From NCBI GenBank assembly GCA_963789255.1, contig CAWBJW010000004.1, positions 186,001-250,000 of the forward strand: a stretch of DNA of 64,000 bases. The letters run 5' to 3'. A program made the position numbers and the translations under genes. Position 1 is the first letter of the stretch, and every line of letters starts with the position of its first letter. Of the stretch, positions 1 through 8,649 are shown piece after piece. The notes beneath the pieces were generated by a model. The model saw nothing but the letters and a program-made list of their open reading frames with translations. It had not been told where the DNA came from and did not search any database. The stretch comes from DATARH01 sp963789255. Its GTDB lineage: Bacteria; Pseudomonadota; Alphaproteobacteria; ATCC43930; CGMCC-115725.

Positions 1-165
1 GACGCGCTCGCCCGCCACCTCGGCCTGCTGCCGCTCAAGACCGGGCCGAATGACGAAGAACAGGCGGACGATAATGAGGACCCGCGCGAATTTCTCATTC
101 GTGAGGTGGATCGTCTCGCTGCCGAAGAGGCGAAGGGACTCGGCGATCCGGCAATTGAGCGATGA
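1..165 (+). CDS. Phage terminase small subunit, C-terminal end
   Basis: This is the last 54 codons of a gene that begins before the window. The visible N-terminal residues DALARHLGLLPLK resemble the conserved ALELLGKHLG-type segment of phage small terminase subunits, which bind the packaging site and pass DNA to the large subunit. An acidic tail follows. The gene overlaps the predicted GTG start of the large terminase by 65 bases, as is usual for a terS-terL pair. The assignment rests on this short segment and on the adjacent large subunit; the DNA-binding part is not visible. Confidence 0.6.
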   Translation, partial: DALARHLGLLPLKTGPNDEEQADDNEDPREFLIREVDRLAAEEAKGLGDPAIER

Positions 166-1427
166 GGACGCTCGCGACCTGGACCACGAAATATCCTGGC
201 GGCCGCGGGCCGCGCAGACACCGCCGCCCGGCGACTGGCGGGTCTGGCTGCTCTTGGCCGGGCGCGGCTTCGGCAAGACCCGCGCCGGCGCCGAATTCGT
301 TCGGGCGCTGGTCGAGTCCGGCCTGGCGCGCCACGTCGCACTGGTGGCGCCAACCGCGCTCGACGCCCGCAACGTCATGGTCGAAGGCGAAAGCGGCATT
401 TTGAATGTCGGGCTGGCGAGCCAGCGGCCGATTTACGAACCATCAAAGCACCGCCTGACCTGGCCCAACGGCGCGATTGCGACGACCTACTCGGCCGACG
501 AGCCGAACCGGCTGCGCGGTCCGCAGCATGATTTCGCCTGGTGCGACGAGCTTGCGGCGTGGCGCTATCCGGCCGCGTGGGACATGTTGATGTTCGGGCT
601 GCGGCTCGGCGCCGACCCGCGCGCGGTGGTGACGACGACACCGCGTCCGATCAAGCTGATCCGCGCGCTCCTCGCCGACCCCAAGGTGGTCATGACCCGG
701 GGCACAACCGCAGAAAACCGCGCCAACCTGGCGCCCGCCTTTCTCGACCAGATCGTGCGCCGCTATCAGGGAACCCGGCTCGGGCGCCAGGAGCTGGACG
801 CCGAGATCCTCGATGATTTGCCGGGCAGCCTGTGGCGGCGCGGGGTCATCGAGGCGACGCGGACGAGCATGCTGCCCGAGCTCTCGCGGGTCGTCGTCGC
901 AATCGACCCCGCGGTCTCGGCGAGCGAGGACGCCGATGAAACAGGGATCATCGCCGCCGGCCGGGATGCGAACGGGCATGGCTATGTGCTCGCCGATGCC
1001 TCGGGCCGCTACGCGCCGGCGGAATGGGCGCGTGTCGCGATCACGGCGTTCCGCGCGCATGAGGCCGACCGCATCGTCGCCGAGATCAACAATGGCGGCG
1101 AGATGGTCGAGGCGACATTGCGGATGATCGACCCGAACGTGCCGTTCAGCGCGGTCAGGGCCTCACGCGGCAAGGTCGCGCGGGCCGAACCGGTCGCCGC
1201 GCTCTACGAGCAGGGCCGCATTCATCACATCGGCGCGTTTGCGCAGCTCGAAGACCAGATGTGTTCCTTCACCAACGATTTCGACCGCGACCGCGGCCGG
1301 CTATTCGCCGGACCGGGTCGATGCGCTCGTCTGGGCATTCACCGAGCTCCTGGTCGAGCCGCGTGCGGGGGAAGGAATGTTCGAGGCTTATCGGCGGCTT
1401 GCCGCAAAGGAGAACGAGGCTCCATGA
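101..1427 (+). pseudogene. terL: Phage terminase large subunit, frameshifted
   Basis: This is the ATPase-nuclease motor that packages DNA into the procapsid. Reading from the GTG at 101 gives a typical start (VRWIVSLP), then a Walker A motif GRGFGKTR, a Walker B region FAWCDELAAW, and the nuclease-half residues AIDPAVS near residue 268. The frame changes near 1290: the family C-terminus (GYSPDRVDALVWAFTELL) continues one frame over and stops at 1427. One extra base explains it. If the error is real, the protein would read through into the next gene as a 588-residue fusion. The GTG at 101 was preferred to the ATG at 50 because homologous proteins begin at this motif. The stop overlaps the next start in an ATGA. 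Confidence 0.85.
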
Positions 1428-1867
1428 CGCTGCTCGTCAAAGACGCCAACACCACGGTGCAGTCGCTGTCGACCGAGGTCGACGGCAACGGCAACCTTGT
1501 GCCGGTGCACGCGCCGGCCGCCACCAACGCACAGGGCGTGTCGAGCCCGGTCGGGCCGCAAAACCCGCTGCCGGTGATCAACACCGCCGGCGTCGCGGCG
1601 AGCGACGGCAGCGGCACCGTCGCCACCGGCGGCAGCGCCCAGACGCTGTTCGGCGGCATCGTCCCGGCAAACGGGTTTCTGGTGCAGAACAACTCTTCGG
1701 CCGCGTTGTGGATCTCGGATGTCGGGGTCGCGTCGGCGGGCGGCGCCAGCATCCAGCTCGCCGCCAATGGCGGCAGCTTCGCCACCCCCTCGGGCTACAA
1801 GCCCGCCGGGGCGGTCAGCCTGTTTGGCGCTGCCACCGGCCAGGCCTTTGCCGCGCGCCGTTGGTGA
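1424..1867 (+). CDS. Small phage virion-like protein of unknown function
   Basis: This encodes 147 residues and starts in an ATGA overlap with the terminase stop, so it is probably translationally coupled. The sequence is rich in Gly, Ala, Ser and Val, with beta-type segments (GFLVQNNSS, LWISDVGVAS) and the ending FAARRW. It has no signal peptide, membrane segment or recognised catalytic motif. Its place between terL and a tailspike and its composition fit a small virion accessory or spike protein, but that is inference. It shares the terminase main frame, which is why the upstream frameshift fuses the two. Confidence 0.6.
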   Translation: MTLLVKDANTTVQSLSTEVDGNGNLVPVHAPAATNAQGVSSPVGPQNPLPVINTAGVAASDGSGTVATGGSAQTLFGGIVPANGFLVQNNSSAALWISDVGVASAGGASIQLAANGGSFATPSGYKPAGAVSLFGAATGQAFAARRW

Positions 1868-1872
1868 CGCTG

Positions 1873-4443
1873 ATGCGTACGACGACATGGATCAACCGCA
1901 TCCTCAGCCCGGCGGCGCTGCTTGGCGGCGTGCTGGCCGCTTCGAGCGCGCTGGCGCAGTCGCCGGGCAATTTCTCGACGCTATCGACGACCGGGACGGC
2001 GACCCTCAATGGCGACGTGCTGATGTGCTCGGGACGTCCATGGATCGACGTCAGATGCAATGGCGCGGTCGGCGACGACAGTCACGACGACACGACCGCG
2101 ATCCAGACGACGATCAACACCGCCGTCACCAACAACTGGCCGGTACACGTTCCGGCCGGCACCTACAAGGTCACCGCGGAAATCACGATCGATTATGCGG
2201 GCCAGGCGAGCAACGGGTTCCGCCTGGTTTCGGAGGGGGCCACCATCGACGGTCGCTCGATCGCCGCAGGGCCGGTATTGCAGGTGCAATGCACGGGCGG
2301 CACACCGTCGAGCCCGGCCAATTGCTTCTATTTCAGGGAAGAGGGCACCCTCTTCGTCGATGCCAGCACGCCGGCCTACGCGGTTGTGATCGGCAAGACC
2401 GATTTCTCCGACGCGCACAATTCGCTGAAGCTTGGCCATCTCGTTGTCAACAATGCGTCGACCGCTTCCGGGGCGGGCGGGCTGCAGCTCAACTACGTGC
2501 TCGATTCCGACATCTTTGCGATCGCCGACGCGGCAGGCGGGGCGGCCGGTCTCGCACTTGAGCAGACCCAGTTCTCCCGGATTTCCGGCGCCGGCACCGC
2601 CTCGGGCACCGGCGGGGCCGCGCTTCTGCTGGAACAGGGCTACAACTATGCCAACACGATCTTTGCCTTCGACATGGAGGCGTCGCCGACCTGCCTTGGC
2701 ATCACCTTCAACCATGACGGGATGAACACCTTCGTCTCGCCCTATTTCGCCTGCGCCACCGCGGTCAACGCGACGGCGAGCACGCACAACGTGCTGATCA
2801 ATCCGACCTATGCCGGCAGCGTCGTCAACCGCGGCCCGCAATCCGCCGGCGTCGAGGTGATCGGCGCCGGCAACTGGTCGCGCTGGCAGTTTCCCGCGGT
2901 GGCGAGCTACACCGCCGCCCCGATCGACGACAAGACGGTGCTGTCTTCCTACAACGCGCCAGGCGCCTCGCTGGCGGTCACCCTGCCGGCGCCGAGCGCG
3001 GTCGGCGCCGGCTGGTCGATGGGGTTCGCCACCGACAACGGCAAGGGGCTGACCGTCACCGCGCCCTCGGGCTCGATCCTGTCGGGCGGCAAGGCGCTGT
3101 CCGCGGTGACGCTCGGTCCCGGCAATTACGAATATCTTCAGCTCGAAGCGGACGGCAGCAATTTCCGCGTCGTGACCGCGACGCGCGGCACCCTGGCAAT
3201 CAACGGGATGGAGAGTCGCGACTGGCCGGGCAACTGGCTCTACCCATCGAGCGGCGGCTATGCCGCGACGCTCGGCGACAACGGCGCCGTGTTGTCGAGC
3301 TTCAATACGAGCGCCGGGCTGACGGTGACCTTGCCGTCGACGACCGGGTTACCCGCCGGCTGGTCGATGGGGTTTGCCACCGACAACGGCAAAGGGCTCA
3401 CCATCCAGGTCAACGGCACCAATGGCGGCAATATCCTCTACCCGCTCGCCAACGCCGCGGCGCAGACAGCGCTGACCCTCGCCGGCAATTTCTACGAGTA
3501 TGTCACGCTGCAGTACGACGGCAGCGGCGATTTCCGGGTCGAGCAGGTGACGCCGGGAACGGCGCAACAACTGGGGCTGGCCGGCATCGGCGGTCTGTCG
3601 CGCTGGCGTTTCCCATCGGTCAGCGCCTATAGCGCCAGCCTGGCCGACAACGGCACCGCCATTTCGGCCTTCGACAGCCCGCTCGGTTACCTGACCGTCA
3701 CGCTGCCGTCGGCAAATACGCTCAACACGGGATGGACTCTGGCGATTGCCAACGACAACGGCAAAGTTGCCGCGGTCCAGGTCAATGCGACAAACGGCGG
3801 CAAGATCCTCTATCCCGGCAGCGGCGCCAGCGTCACCTCACTGCAGTTGGCGAACGGCGATTACGAGACGGCGGTGCTCCAATTCGACGGCTCGAATTTC
3901 CGCGTGCTGCAGCTGACCCCGGCCAGCGCCGCCGCCATCGGCCTCAGGGGAGGCACATGTACGGCAAAATGGGACTTCCCGGCGGTCAGCACTTATTCGG
4001 CGGGTCCGACCGATTGCGGATCGGTCATTTCCAACTTCAATTCGCCGATATCGAGCCTGACCGTCACCCTGCCATCGACCACGGCAGTCGCTGCCGGGTG
4101 GTCGATGAGCTTTGCTTCCGACAACAACAAGGCGCTCGCCGTGCAGGTCAACGCTACCAGCGGCGGCAACATCCTGATCCCCGGCACGCGCGGCGCGCAG
4201 AGCGCGGTGACGCTCTATGGCGGCAATTATGAGCTTGTGCAGCTCGAGTTCGACGGCTCGAACTTCCGGATCATGTCGGCGACGCCGGCGACCGCCTCGT
4301 CGAACGGCATGTTCCCGGCCACCGGCACGCCGGCGTCGAGTTCGGCCGCCTGCCAGACCGGGCAGATCCAGTTCGATGCCAGTTACCTCTACGCCTGCAC
4401 CGCCCCCAATACCTGGAAGCGGTCAGCCTGGAGCAGCTTCTGA
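1873..4443 (+). CDS. Tailspike-like protein with beta-helix domain and four C-terminal repeats
   Basis: This encodes 856 residues. Residues 1-30 form a typical Sec signal peptide ending SSALAQ. Residues 50-110 (IDVRCNGAVGDD, HVPAGTYKV) match the start of pectate-lyase/GH55-type beta-helix domains used by phage tailspikes to bind or cleave surface polysaccharide. From about residue 334 there are four tandem repeats of about 118 residues, each opening with W-x-[FY]-P and containing TVTLP, GWSM and FRV motifs. The ATG lies six bases after the previous stop. Host-surface recognition is inferred from fold and context. A Sec signal is unexpected for a virion part and could instead indicate a secreted lysogen protein. 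Confidence 0.7.
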   Translation: MRTTTWINRILSPAALLGGVLAASSALAQSPGNFSTLSTTGTATLNGDVLMCSGRPWIDVRCNGAVGDDSHDDTTAIQTTINTAVTNNWPVHVPAGTYKVTAEITIDYAGQASNGFRLVSEGATIDGRSIAAGPVLQVQCTGGTPSSPANCFYFREEGTLFVDASTPAYAVVIGKTDFSDAHNSLKLGHLVVNNASTASGAGGLQLNYVLDSDIFAIADAAGGAAGLALEQTQFSRISGAGTASGTGGAALLLEQGYNYANTIFAFDMEASPTCLGITFNHDGMNTFVSPYFACATAVNATASTHNVLINPTYAGSVVNRGPQSAGVEVIGAGNWSRWQFPAVASYTAAPIDDKTVLSSYNAPGASLAVTLPAPSAVGAGWSMGFATDNGKGLTVTAPSGSILSGGKALSAVTLGPGNYEYLQLEADGSNFRVVTATRGTLAINGMESRDWPGNWLYPSSGGYAATLGDNGAVLSSFNTSAGLTVTLPSTTGLPAGWSMGFATDNGKGLTIQVNGTNGGNILYPLANAAAQTALTLAGNFYEYVTLQYDGSGDFRVEQVTPGTAQQLGLAGIGGLSRWRFPSVSAYSASLADNGTAISAFDSPLGYLTVTLPSANTLNTGWTLAIANDNGKVAAVQVNATNGGKILYPGSGASVTSLQLANGDYETAVLQFDGSNFRVLQLTPASAAAIGLRGGTCTAKWDFPAVSTYSAGPTDCGSVISNFNSPISSLTVTLPSTTAVAAGWSMSFASDNNKALAVQVNATSGGNILIPGTRGAQSAVTLYGGNYELVQLEFDGSNFRIMSATPATASSNGMFPATGTPASSSAACQTGQIQFDASYLYACTAPNTWKRSAWSSF
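2872..4308 (+). repeat. Four tandem protein repeats of about 118 residues in the tailspike
   Basis: The repeats begin near 2872, 3223, 3595 and 3961. Each carries W-x-[FY]-P, a segment resembling TVTLPS, GW[ST][ML] followed by D-N-[GN]-K, and FRV[LVE] near its end. They differ at many positions, so the duplication is old. They probably form beta-rich stalk or carbohydrate-binding units. Confidence 0.8.
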
Positions 4444-6134
4444 TGCCCCCTGACGGTGGTAAGCGCATGCCTCTGACCGCGTCCTATACCTGGGGCCAGC
4501 AGGGACTGGAAGCGCAGTTCCAAACCGTTTTTCAGCCCGGGCAGGGCATCTTCTCGCCCGGCTACCCGCTGGCGCCGCCCGAGCCCGAGCGGGTGCGGCT
4601 GTGGGATTTCCCGGTCGGCGTCAACACGATCTACACGCCGCGCGCCTATGAGGCGGTCTCGTTCGGCGAGCTGCGCGCCCTCGCCGATGCCCATGACATC
4701 ACCCGCCTGGCGATCGAGACGCGCAAGGACCAGCTCGAAAAGCTCGACTGGGCGATCAAGCCGCGCACCACGCGGGTTCCGACCGGCGATGCGCGGGCCC
4801 GCGCGGCAATGCTTGCCGAGTTCTGGCGCCGGCCGGACGGCGAACGGCCGTTTGCGAGCTGGCTGCGCGAGCTCCTCGAAGACCTCCTGGTGCTCGATGC
4901 GCCGGTGCTGGAGCTGCGGCGCAACCGCAGCGGCGAGCTGATCGGCCTCGACGTCGTCGACGGCGCAACCATCAAGATGCTGTTCGACGAGACGGGCCGC
5001 CGGCCGAGGCCGCCCGCCCCGGCCTTCGAGCAGGTGATCCACGGCCGGCCGTGGAAGCTGTTGACGGCCGACGAGCTGCTTTACCTGCCGCGCAATCCGC
5101 GCCCGCACAAGGCCTACGGCTTCGGCCCGGTCGAGCAGATCATCATGACCGTCAATATCGCGCTGCGGCGGCAGGCGATGCAGCTGCAGCACTTCACCGA
5201 GGGCAATGTGCCGCCCGGCCTGTTGAATGCGCCGGACGGGTGGAATGTCGAACAGATCCGGCAGTTCCAGGAATGGTTCGACAGCGTCCTCGCCGGCAAC
5301 ACCGGCGCCCGCTCGCGCCTCGTGTGGGCACCGAGCGGCACGAAATACCAGGCCTTCAGGGAGGCGCCCTACAAGGACGAGTTCGACGAGTGGCTGGCGC
5401 GCATCGTGTGCTACGCGTTCTCATTGCCGTCGACCGCGTTCACCCGCCAGATGAACCGCGCCACCGCCGACACCGCCCAGGAGGCGGCCTTGGCCGAAGG
5501 GCTGGCGCCGCTGATGGGCTGGGTCAAGCGGCTGGTCGACCATGTGATCCAGGACCGCATGGGGCACAGCGACCTCGAATTCGCCTGGGTTGATCTGCGC
5601 CCGGCCGACCCGGCCGAACAGGCCAAATTGCTCGACCTCTACGTGCGCGACGGCATCTACACGGTCAACGAGGCCCGCGACATCCTCGGCCTCGATCCGA
5701 TCGCCGGCGGCGACCGGGCGATGGTCTACGGCAACAACGGCGCCGTGCCGCTCGCGCCCGCTGGACCGCAGCTGCCGGCGGCGGCCCGCCACGGCAAGAT
5801 CGCGCACGCCGGCGTTTCGAAGCGCCTCGCACGGACCGACACGCTGCTCAAAGACGACTTCGACCCCGACGAGTCGCGCGTCTCCGCCGGCAGCCCGGAC
5901 GGCGGCGAATGGACCGAAGGGGGCGCCGAGGGTAGCTTTGAGGTTGCAGCCCGCGGCGACATCCCTTGCCAGGGTGGCTACTGCGAAAGCGGCGGAACAT
6001 ACGGTACGGCAGCAATGTATCATATCCTCGGCCGAAACGTTTGTCGCGACTGCGCGGTCAAAATCATGGGGCTTGAAAATCTACCTGGAGGCCAGCAGAC
6101 GAAGGAATTAGAAGACTATCTGATCGACAAGTGA
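4443..6134 (+). CDS. Phage portal protein with variable C-terminal toxin-like tip
   Basis: This encodes 563 residues; the ATG at 4443 overlaps the previous stop, and an in-frame ATG at 4467 is an alternative. Residues 1-460 resemble the DUF935 or Mu gp29-like portal family (LDWAIKP, YGFGPVEQI, RIVCYAFSLPSTAFT), the dodecameric ring through which DNA enters. After about residue 475 comes a linker, RVSAGSPDGGEW, of the type that precedes exchangeable toxin domains in alphaproteobacterial prophage proteins. A 70-residue tip follows with Cys pairs (PCQGGYC, CRDC), ending ELEDYLIDK. A small gene starts 15 bases downstream as a candidate immunity gene. Portal function is secure; a toxin role for the tip is inference. 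Near-identical partial copies follow at 7200 and 8648. Confidence 0.8.
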   Translation: MPPDGGKRMPLTASYTWGQQGLEAQFQTVFQPGQGIFSPGYPLAPPEPERVRLWDFPVGVNTIYTPRAYEAVSFGELRALADAHDITRLAIETRKDQLEKLDWAIKPRTTRVPTGDARARAAMLAEFWRRPDGERPFASWLRELLEDLLVLDAPVLELRRNRSGELIGLDVVDGATIKMLFDETGRRPRPPAPAFEQVIHGRPWKLLTADELLYLPRNPRPHKAYGFGPVEQIIMTVNIALRRQAMQLQHFTEGNVPPGLLNAPDGWNVEQIRQFQEWFDSVLAGNTGARSRLVWAPSGTKYQAFREAPYKDEFDEWLARIVCYAFSLPSTAFTRQMNRATADTAQEAALAEGLAPLMGWVKRLVDHVIQDRMGHSDLEFAWVDLRPADPAEQAKLLDLYVRDGIYTVNEARDILGLDPIAGGDRAMVYGNNGAVPLAPAGPQLPAAARHGKIAHAGVSKRLARTDTLLKDDFDPDESRVSAGSPDGGEWTEGGAEGSFEVAARGDIPCQGGYCESGGTYGTAAMYHILGRNVCRDCAVKIMGLENLPGGQQTKELEDYLIDK

Positions 6135-6149
6135 GCGGGAGCACATGCG

Positions 6150-6539
6150 ATGACTGATCGTGAGACCGCGCTGCGGCGCCTGGGTGTGGGCGACCTGTTT
6201 CATGGCCGTAGTCCGACCAACCGGGCGAGCCTGATCTGTTTGGTTACCTCGCTCAGCGACAGCACGATTTTCGCGCGCCGAGTTACTACCCAGGAGGACC
6301 TTCAGTTTGACCGGAAAACAGGAATCAAACGCGGTGACGTTCCTAGCAGAATCGATTGTGTCGCGCCTTACCCGCCGGACATTTACGACGCCATCTTGGC
6401 GCTCGACCGAAGGTATGAGACGCTGCTTCAGATGGAACGCAACGGTGTAGAACTTGACCTTAAGCAAGCGCGGTTGACGCCGGAGGAGAAACGCGCGTTC
6501 CGCGCTATGCATGAGCACATCGCGGCCAACCCGATCTGA
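6150..6539 (+). CDS. Candidate immunity or accessory protein for the portal tip
   Basis: This encodes 129 residues and starts 15 bases after the portal stop. It is soluble, with no signal peptide and no recognised domain. Landmarks are LGVGDLFHGRSP near the start, DLQFDRKTGI in the middle and a charged C-terminal helix (TPEEKRAFRAMHEHI). A frameshifted paralogue lies at 8256-8649, also downstream of a portal fragment. A small soluble gene directly after a variable C-terminal tip is the usual arrangement of toxin-immunity pairs, so immunity is proposed from context only. A second possibility is a phage accessory protein duplicated together with the portal segment. Confidence 0.5.
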   Translation: MTDRETALRRLGVGDLFHGRSPTNRASLICLVTSLSDSTIFARRVTTQEDLQFDRKTGIKRGDVPSRIDCVAPYPPDIYDAILALDRRYETLLQMERNGVELDLKQARLTPEEKRAFRAMHEHIAANPI

Positions 6540-6625
6540 GCTTCGGCACTATGCACGATTGCATGGCGCCGGTACGCACCTTCGGCGGCGCTGCGCAATC
6601 CAAACACGCGCCGAACGCCGACATT

Positions 6626-6892
6626 CTAAGATGATGTTTTGGAACGCCAGCTATCCGGGAATTGGTTCTCTGCATAATCACACTTGCGACACGTCCATGT
6701 CGCAGTTGCTTTTTTTAGGCTTTCCACTGCCTCAGCGACTGCGAGACCGGTCTGTTGTCTCAAGTGCGCTTGCGCTGCGGCTAGGAACGTTCCCAGGCTA
6801 CCAACTATGAAACTGGGCGCTTCGCCGCCCGGATGTATGACGACAGCGTTCCCGCTTCGAAGTTGCGAAACTGCCTGAGTTGAGGACATCAT
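6626..6892 (-). CDS. Hypothetical protein with a CxxC motif
   Basis: This encodes 88 residues on the strand opposite to the rest of the prophage. It starts with a doubled ATG that overlaps the stop of the upstream minus-strand gene, so the two are probably translationally coupled. The middle holds NAVVIHPGGEAPSF and a helical segment. Near the C-terminus is one CxxC (TWTCRKCDY), which could be half of a zinc site. I do not recognise the family. Its base composition is less GC-rich than the portal genes, and it lies between two portal copies, as expected for inserted cargo. Confidence 0.45.
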   Translation of the reverse strand: MMSSTQAVSQLRSGNAVVIHPGGEAPSFIVGSLGTFLAAAQAHLRQQTGLAVAEAVESLKKATATWTCRKCDYAENQFPDSWRSKTSS

Positions 6893-7125
6893 GAATGCAC
6901 TCTGTACGAGAGGGTGCACTGCTCGGCATTGGCACAAACAAGCACCGGGCCTTTGGTAGTAGATCCCATCATCTGAATTTCAGTGAACGCAAGCAAAGCA
7001 TTCCCAACAGGGTCTTTATCGGCGTTACTCCGTTTATTGCTATCTGGAGAAGCCGGTTTTGTGCGCTGCTTTTGATCGCTTTTACTGAATAAGCTTATAA
7101 GCTTCTGCCAGATTCCCACGGCCAT
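6889..7125 (-). CDS. Small hypothetical protein, first of a minus-strand pair
   Basis: This encodes 78 residues. The ATG at 7125 was chosen because a purine-rich GCGGGAGA lies directly upstream; an ATG at 7149 is also open. The N-terminus is an amphipathic helix (AVGIWQKLISLFSK), followed by a lysine-rich stretch and a C-terminal VLVCANAEQC. The family is unknown. The stop overlaps the start of the 6626-6892 gene, giving a two-gene unit. A frameshift joining the two ORFs into one protein cannot be excluded, because such errors are common in this window. Confidence 0.4.
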   Translation of the reverse strand: MAVGIWQKLISLFSKSDQKQRTKPASPDSNKRSNADKDPVGNALLAFTEIQMMGSTTKGPVLVCANAEQCTLSYRVHS

Positions 7126-7199
7126 TCTCCCGCCGGTAGCAAGCTGCATTCCATAATATAGGAGACGAAAAGGCGGCGGAAGCGATTAATGCACAATCC

Positions 7200-8050
7200 G
7201 CAATGTGCCGCCCGGCCTCTTGAATGCGCCGGACGGGTGGAATGTCGAACAGATCCGGCAGTTCCAGGAATGGTTCGACAGCGTCCTCGCCGGCAACACC
7301 GGCGCCCGCTCGCGCCTCGTCTGGGCGCCCAGCGGGACCAAGTACCAGGCGTTCAAAGAGGCGCCCTACAAGGACGAGTTCGACGAGTGGCTGGCGCGCA
7401 TCGTGTGCTATGCGTTCTCATTACCGTCAACCGCGTTCACCCGCCAGGTCAACCGCGCCACCGCGGAGACGACGCAGGACGCCGCGATGGCCGAAGGGCT
7501 GGCGCCGCTGATGGGCTGGGTCAAGCGGCTCGCCGACCACGTCATCCAGGACCGCATGGGCCATGCCGACCTCGAATTCACGTGGGTCGATCTGCGCCCG
7601 GCCGATCCCGCCGAGCAGGCCAAATTGCTCGACCTCTTCGTGCGCGGCGGCATCTACACGGTCAACGAGGCCCGCGACATCCTGGGCCTCGACCCGGTCG
7701 CCGGCGGCGACCAGGCGATGGTCTACGGCACCACGGGCGCGGTCCCGCTCGCCTCGCCAGGCGCTGCGATGGCGGTGGCAAAGCGCTCTACGACCGCATT
7801 GCCCCTCGTTAAGGACTACGATCCCGACGAACCGCAGGTCCCGGCCGGCAACCCCGACGGCGGCGAGTGGACCAGCGAGGACGACGGTCATGATTGCTCG
7901 GCAATCATTCAGCAGTGTAAAGAAGAATGCATCGCCATCGTTGCCGGGGAACGCCCTGGGCGGCTTCCCGGTGTTGGAGGTGATACCTTCGGCCGACTTC
8001 GGAGATGCATTCGCGAATGTTGCGAGCTTTATGGCTGCTACAATTACTAG
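7200..8050 (+). CDS. Partial portal copy 2 with a different, Cys-rich tip
   Basis: Homology to the full portal begins abruptly at 7200 (equivalent to 5203) and runs through portal residues of about 255 to 490. The open frame can start at a GTG at 7205, although no good ribosome site precedes it. The linker QVPAGNPDGGEW is present. The tip then differs completely from copy 1: about 50 residues rich in cysteine (CKEEC, CIRECCELYGC). The N-terminal half of the portal is missing, so this is not a working portal. It looks like an orphan tip cassette of the kind known for Rhs and CdiA tips. Expression would need recombination with the full gene or its own start. Confidence 0.6.
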
Positions 8051-8054
8051 GTGA

Positions 8055-8180
8055 ATGATGGAAAAGCCGTCGGCAGCGAAGCTAATCAAATCGGTGTTGC
8101 AGCTGAGCAATCAGCTGAATGATGTTCAACGGGCAGACTGCGAAGTCTACCGGACGACGCTGAACGAAAAGCGCTGCTAA
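8055..8180 (+). CDS. 41-residue ORF after tip 2
   Basis: The ATG at 8055 lies four bases after the stop of the copy-2 tip. The product is helical and charged (AAKLIKSVLQLSNQLNDVQ) and ends LNEKRC. It occupies the position expected for a partner of the tip but is very short and unrecognised. It may be the start of a longer broken gene. Confidence 0.3.
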   Translation: MMEKPSAAKLIKSVLQLSNQLNDVQRADCEVYRTTLNEKRC

Positions 8181-8255
8181 GAGCGCTCGGATCGATAATG
8201 GCTGATTTGGATGCCGGCCTGATCCGCCCGCTCGTTCGACAGCATCCCGATTTAG

Positions 8256-8649
8256 ATCCGGATCGCTGATCGCGAGAGCGCGCTGCGCGGATTGGGAGTA
8301 GGCGACATTTTTCACGGTCGCAGCCCGAATGGGGCAAGCTTGGTCTGTCTGGTGACCGCAATAAGTCACACGACAATATACGCGCGGAGAATCCACACGC
8401 AGGATGATCTGCAGTTCGACCGGCGCACGGGAATCGAGACTCGGGGAGGTGAAAAGCAGGATCGATTGCGTTGCGCCCCTGCCACCGGACATCTACGACG
8501 TCTTGGTGGCGATGGATCAAAAGGGCCAGGTGCTCGCGGCGATGTTTCGCAGCGGTGCCGAACCAGACCCCGAACAATACAAATTGATCGATGCTGAAAA
8601 AAAAGCGGGGCGGCTCCTCAGCGCGCACATTGAGGCGAATCAAATATGA
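8256..8649 (+). pseudogene. Frameshifted paralogue of the 6150 gene
   Basis: Translation gives DRESALRGLGVGDIFHGRSP, then DLQFDRRTGI. After one extra G near 8446 it continues as SRIDCVAPLPPDIYD and ends EANQI. This matches the 129-residue protein at 6150-6539 along its length. The original ATG is not conserved and the reading frame is closed just upstream by a TAG at 8253. It was probably duplicated together with the portal C-terminal segment and then broke, unless the shift is an assembly error. A separate 23-codon ORF at 8198-8269 precedes it. Confidence 0.6.

Noticed and set aside
1261..1872. Long in-frame extension before the tailspike ATG
   Set aside because: The ORF is open from 1261, but the segment is out of frame with the terminase end and lies over the 1424-1867 gene. 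The ATG at 1873 begins a clear signal peptide, so the extension is a shadow reading.
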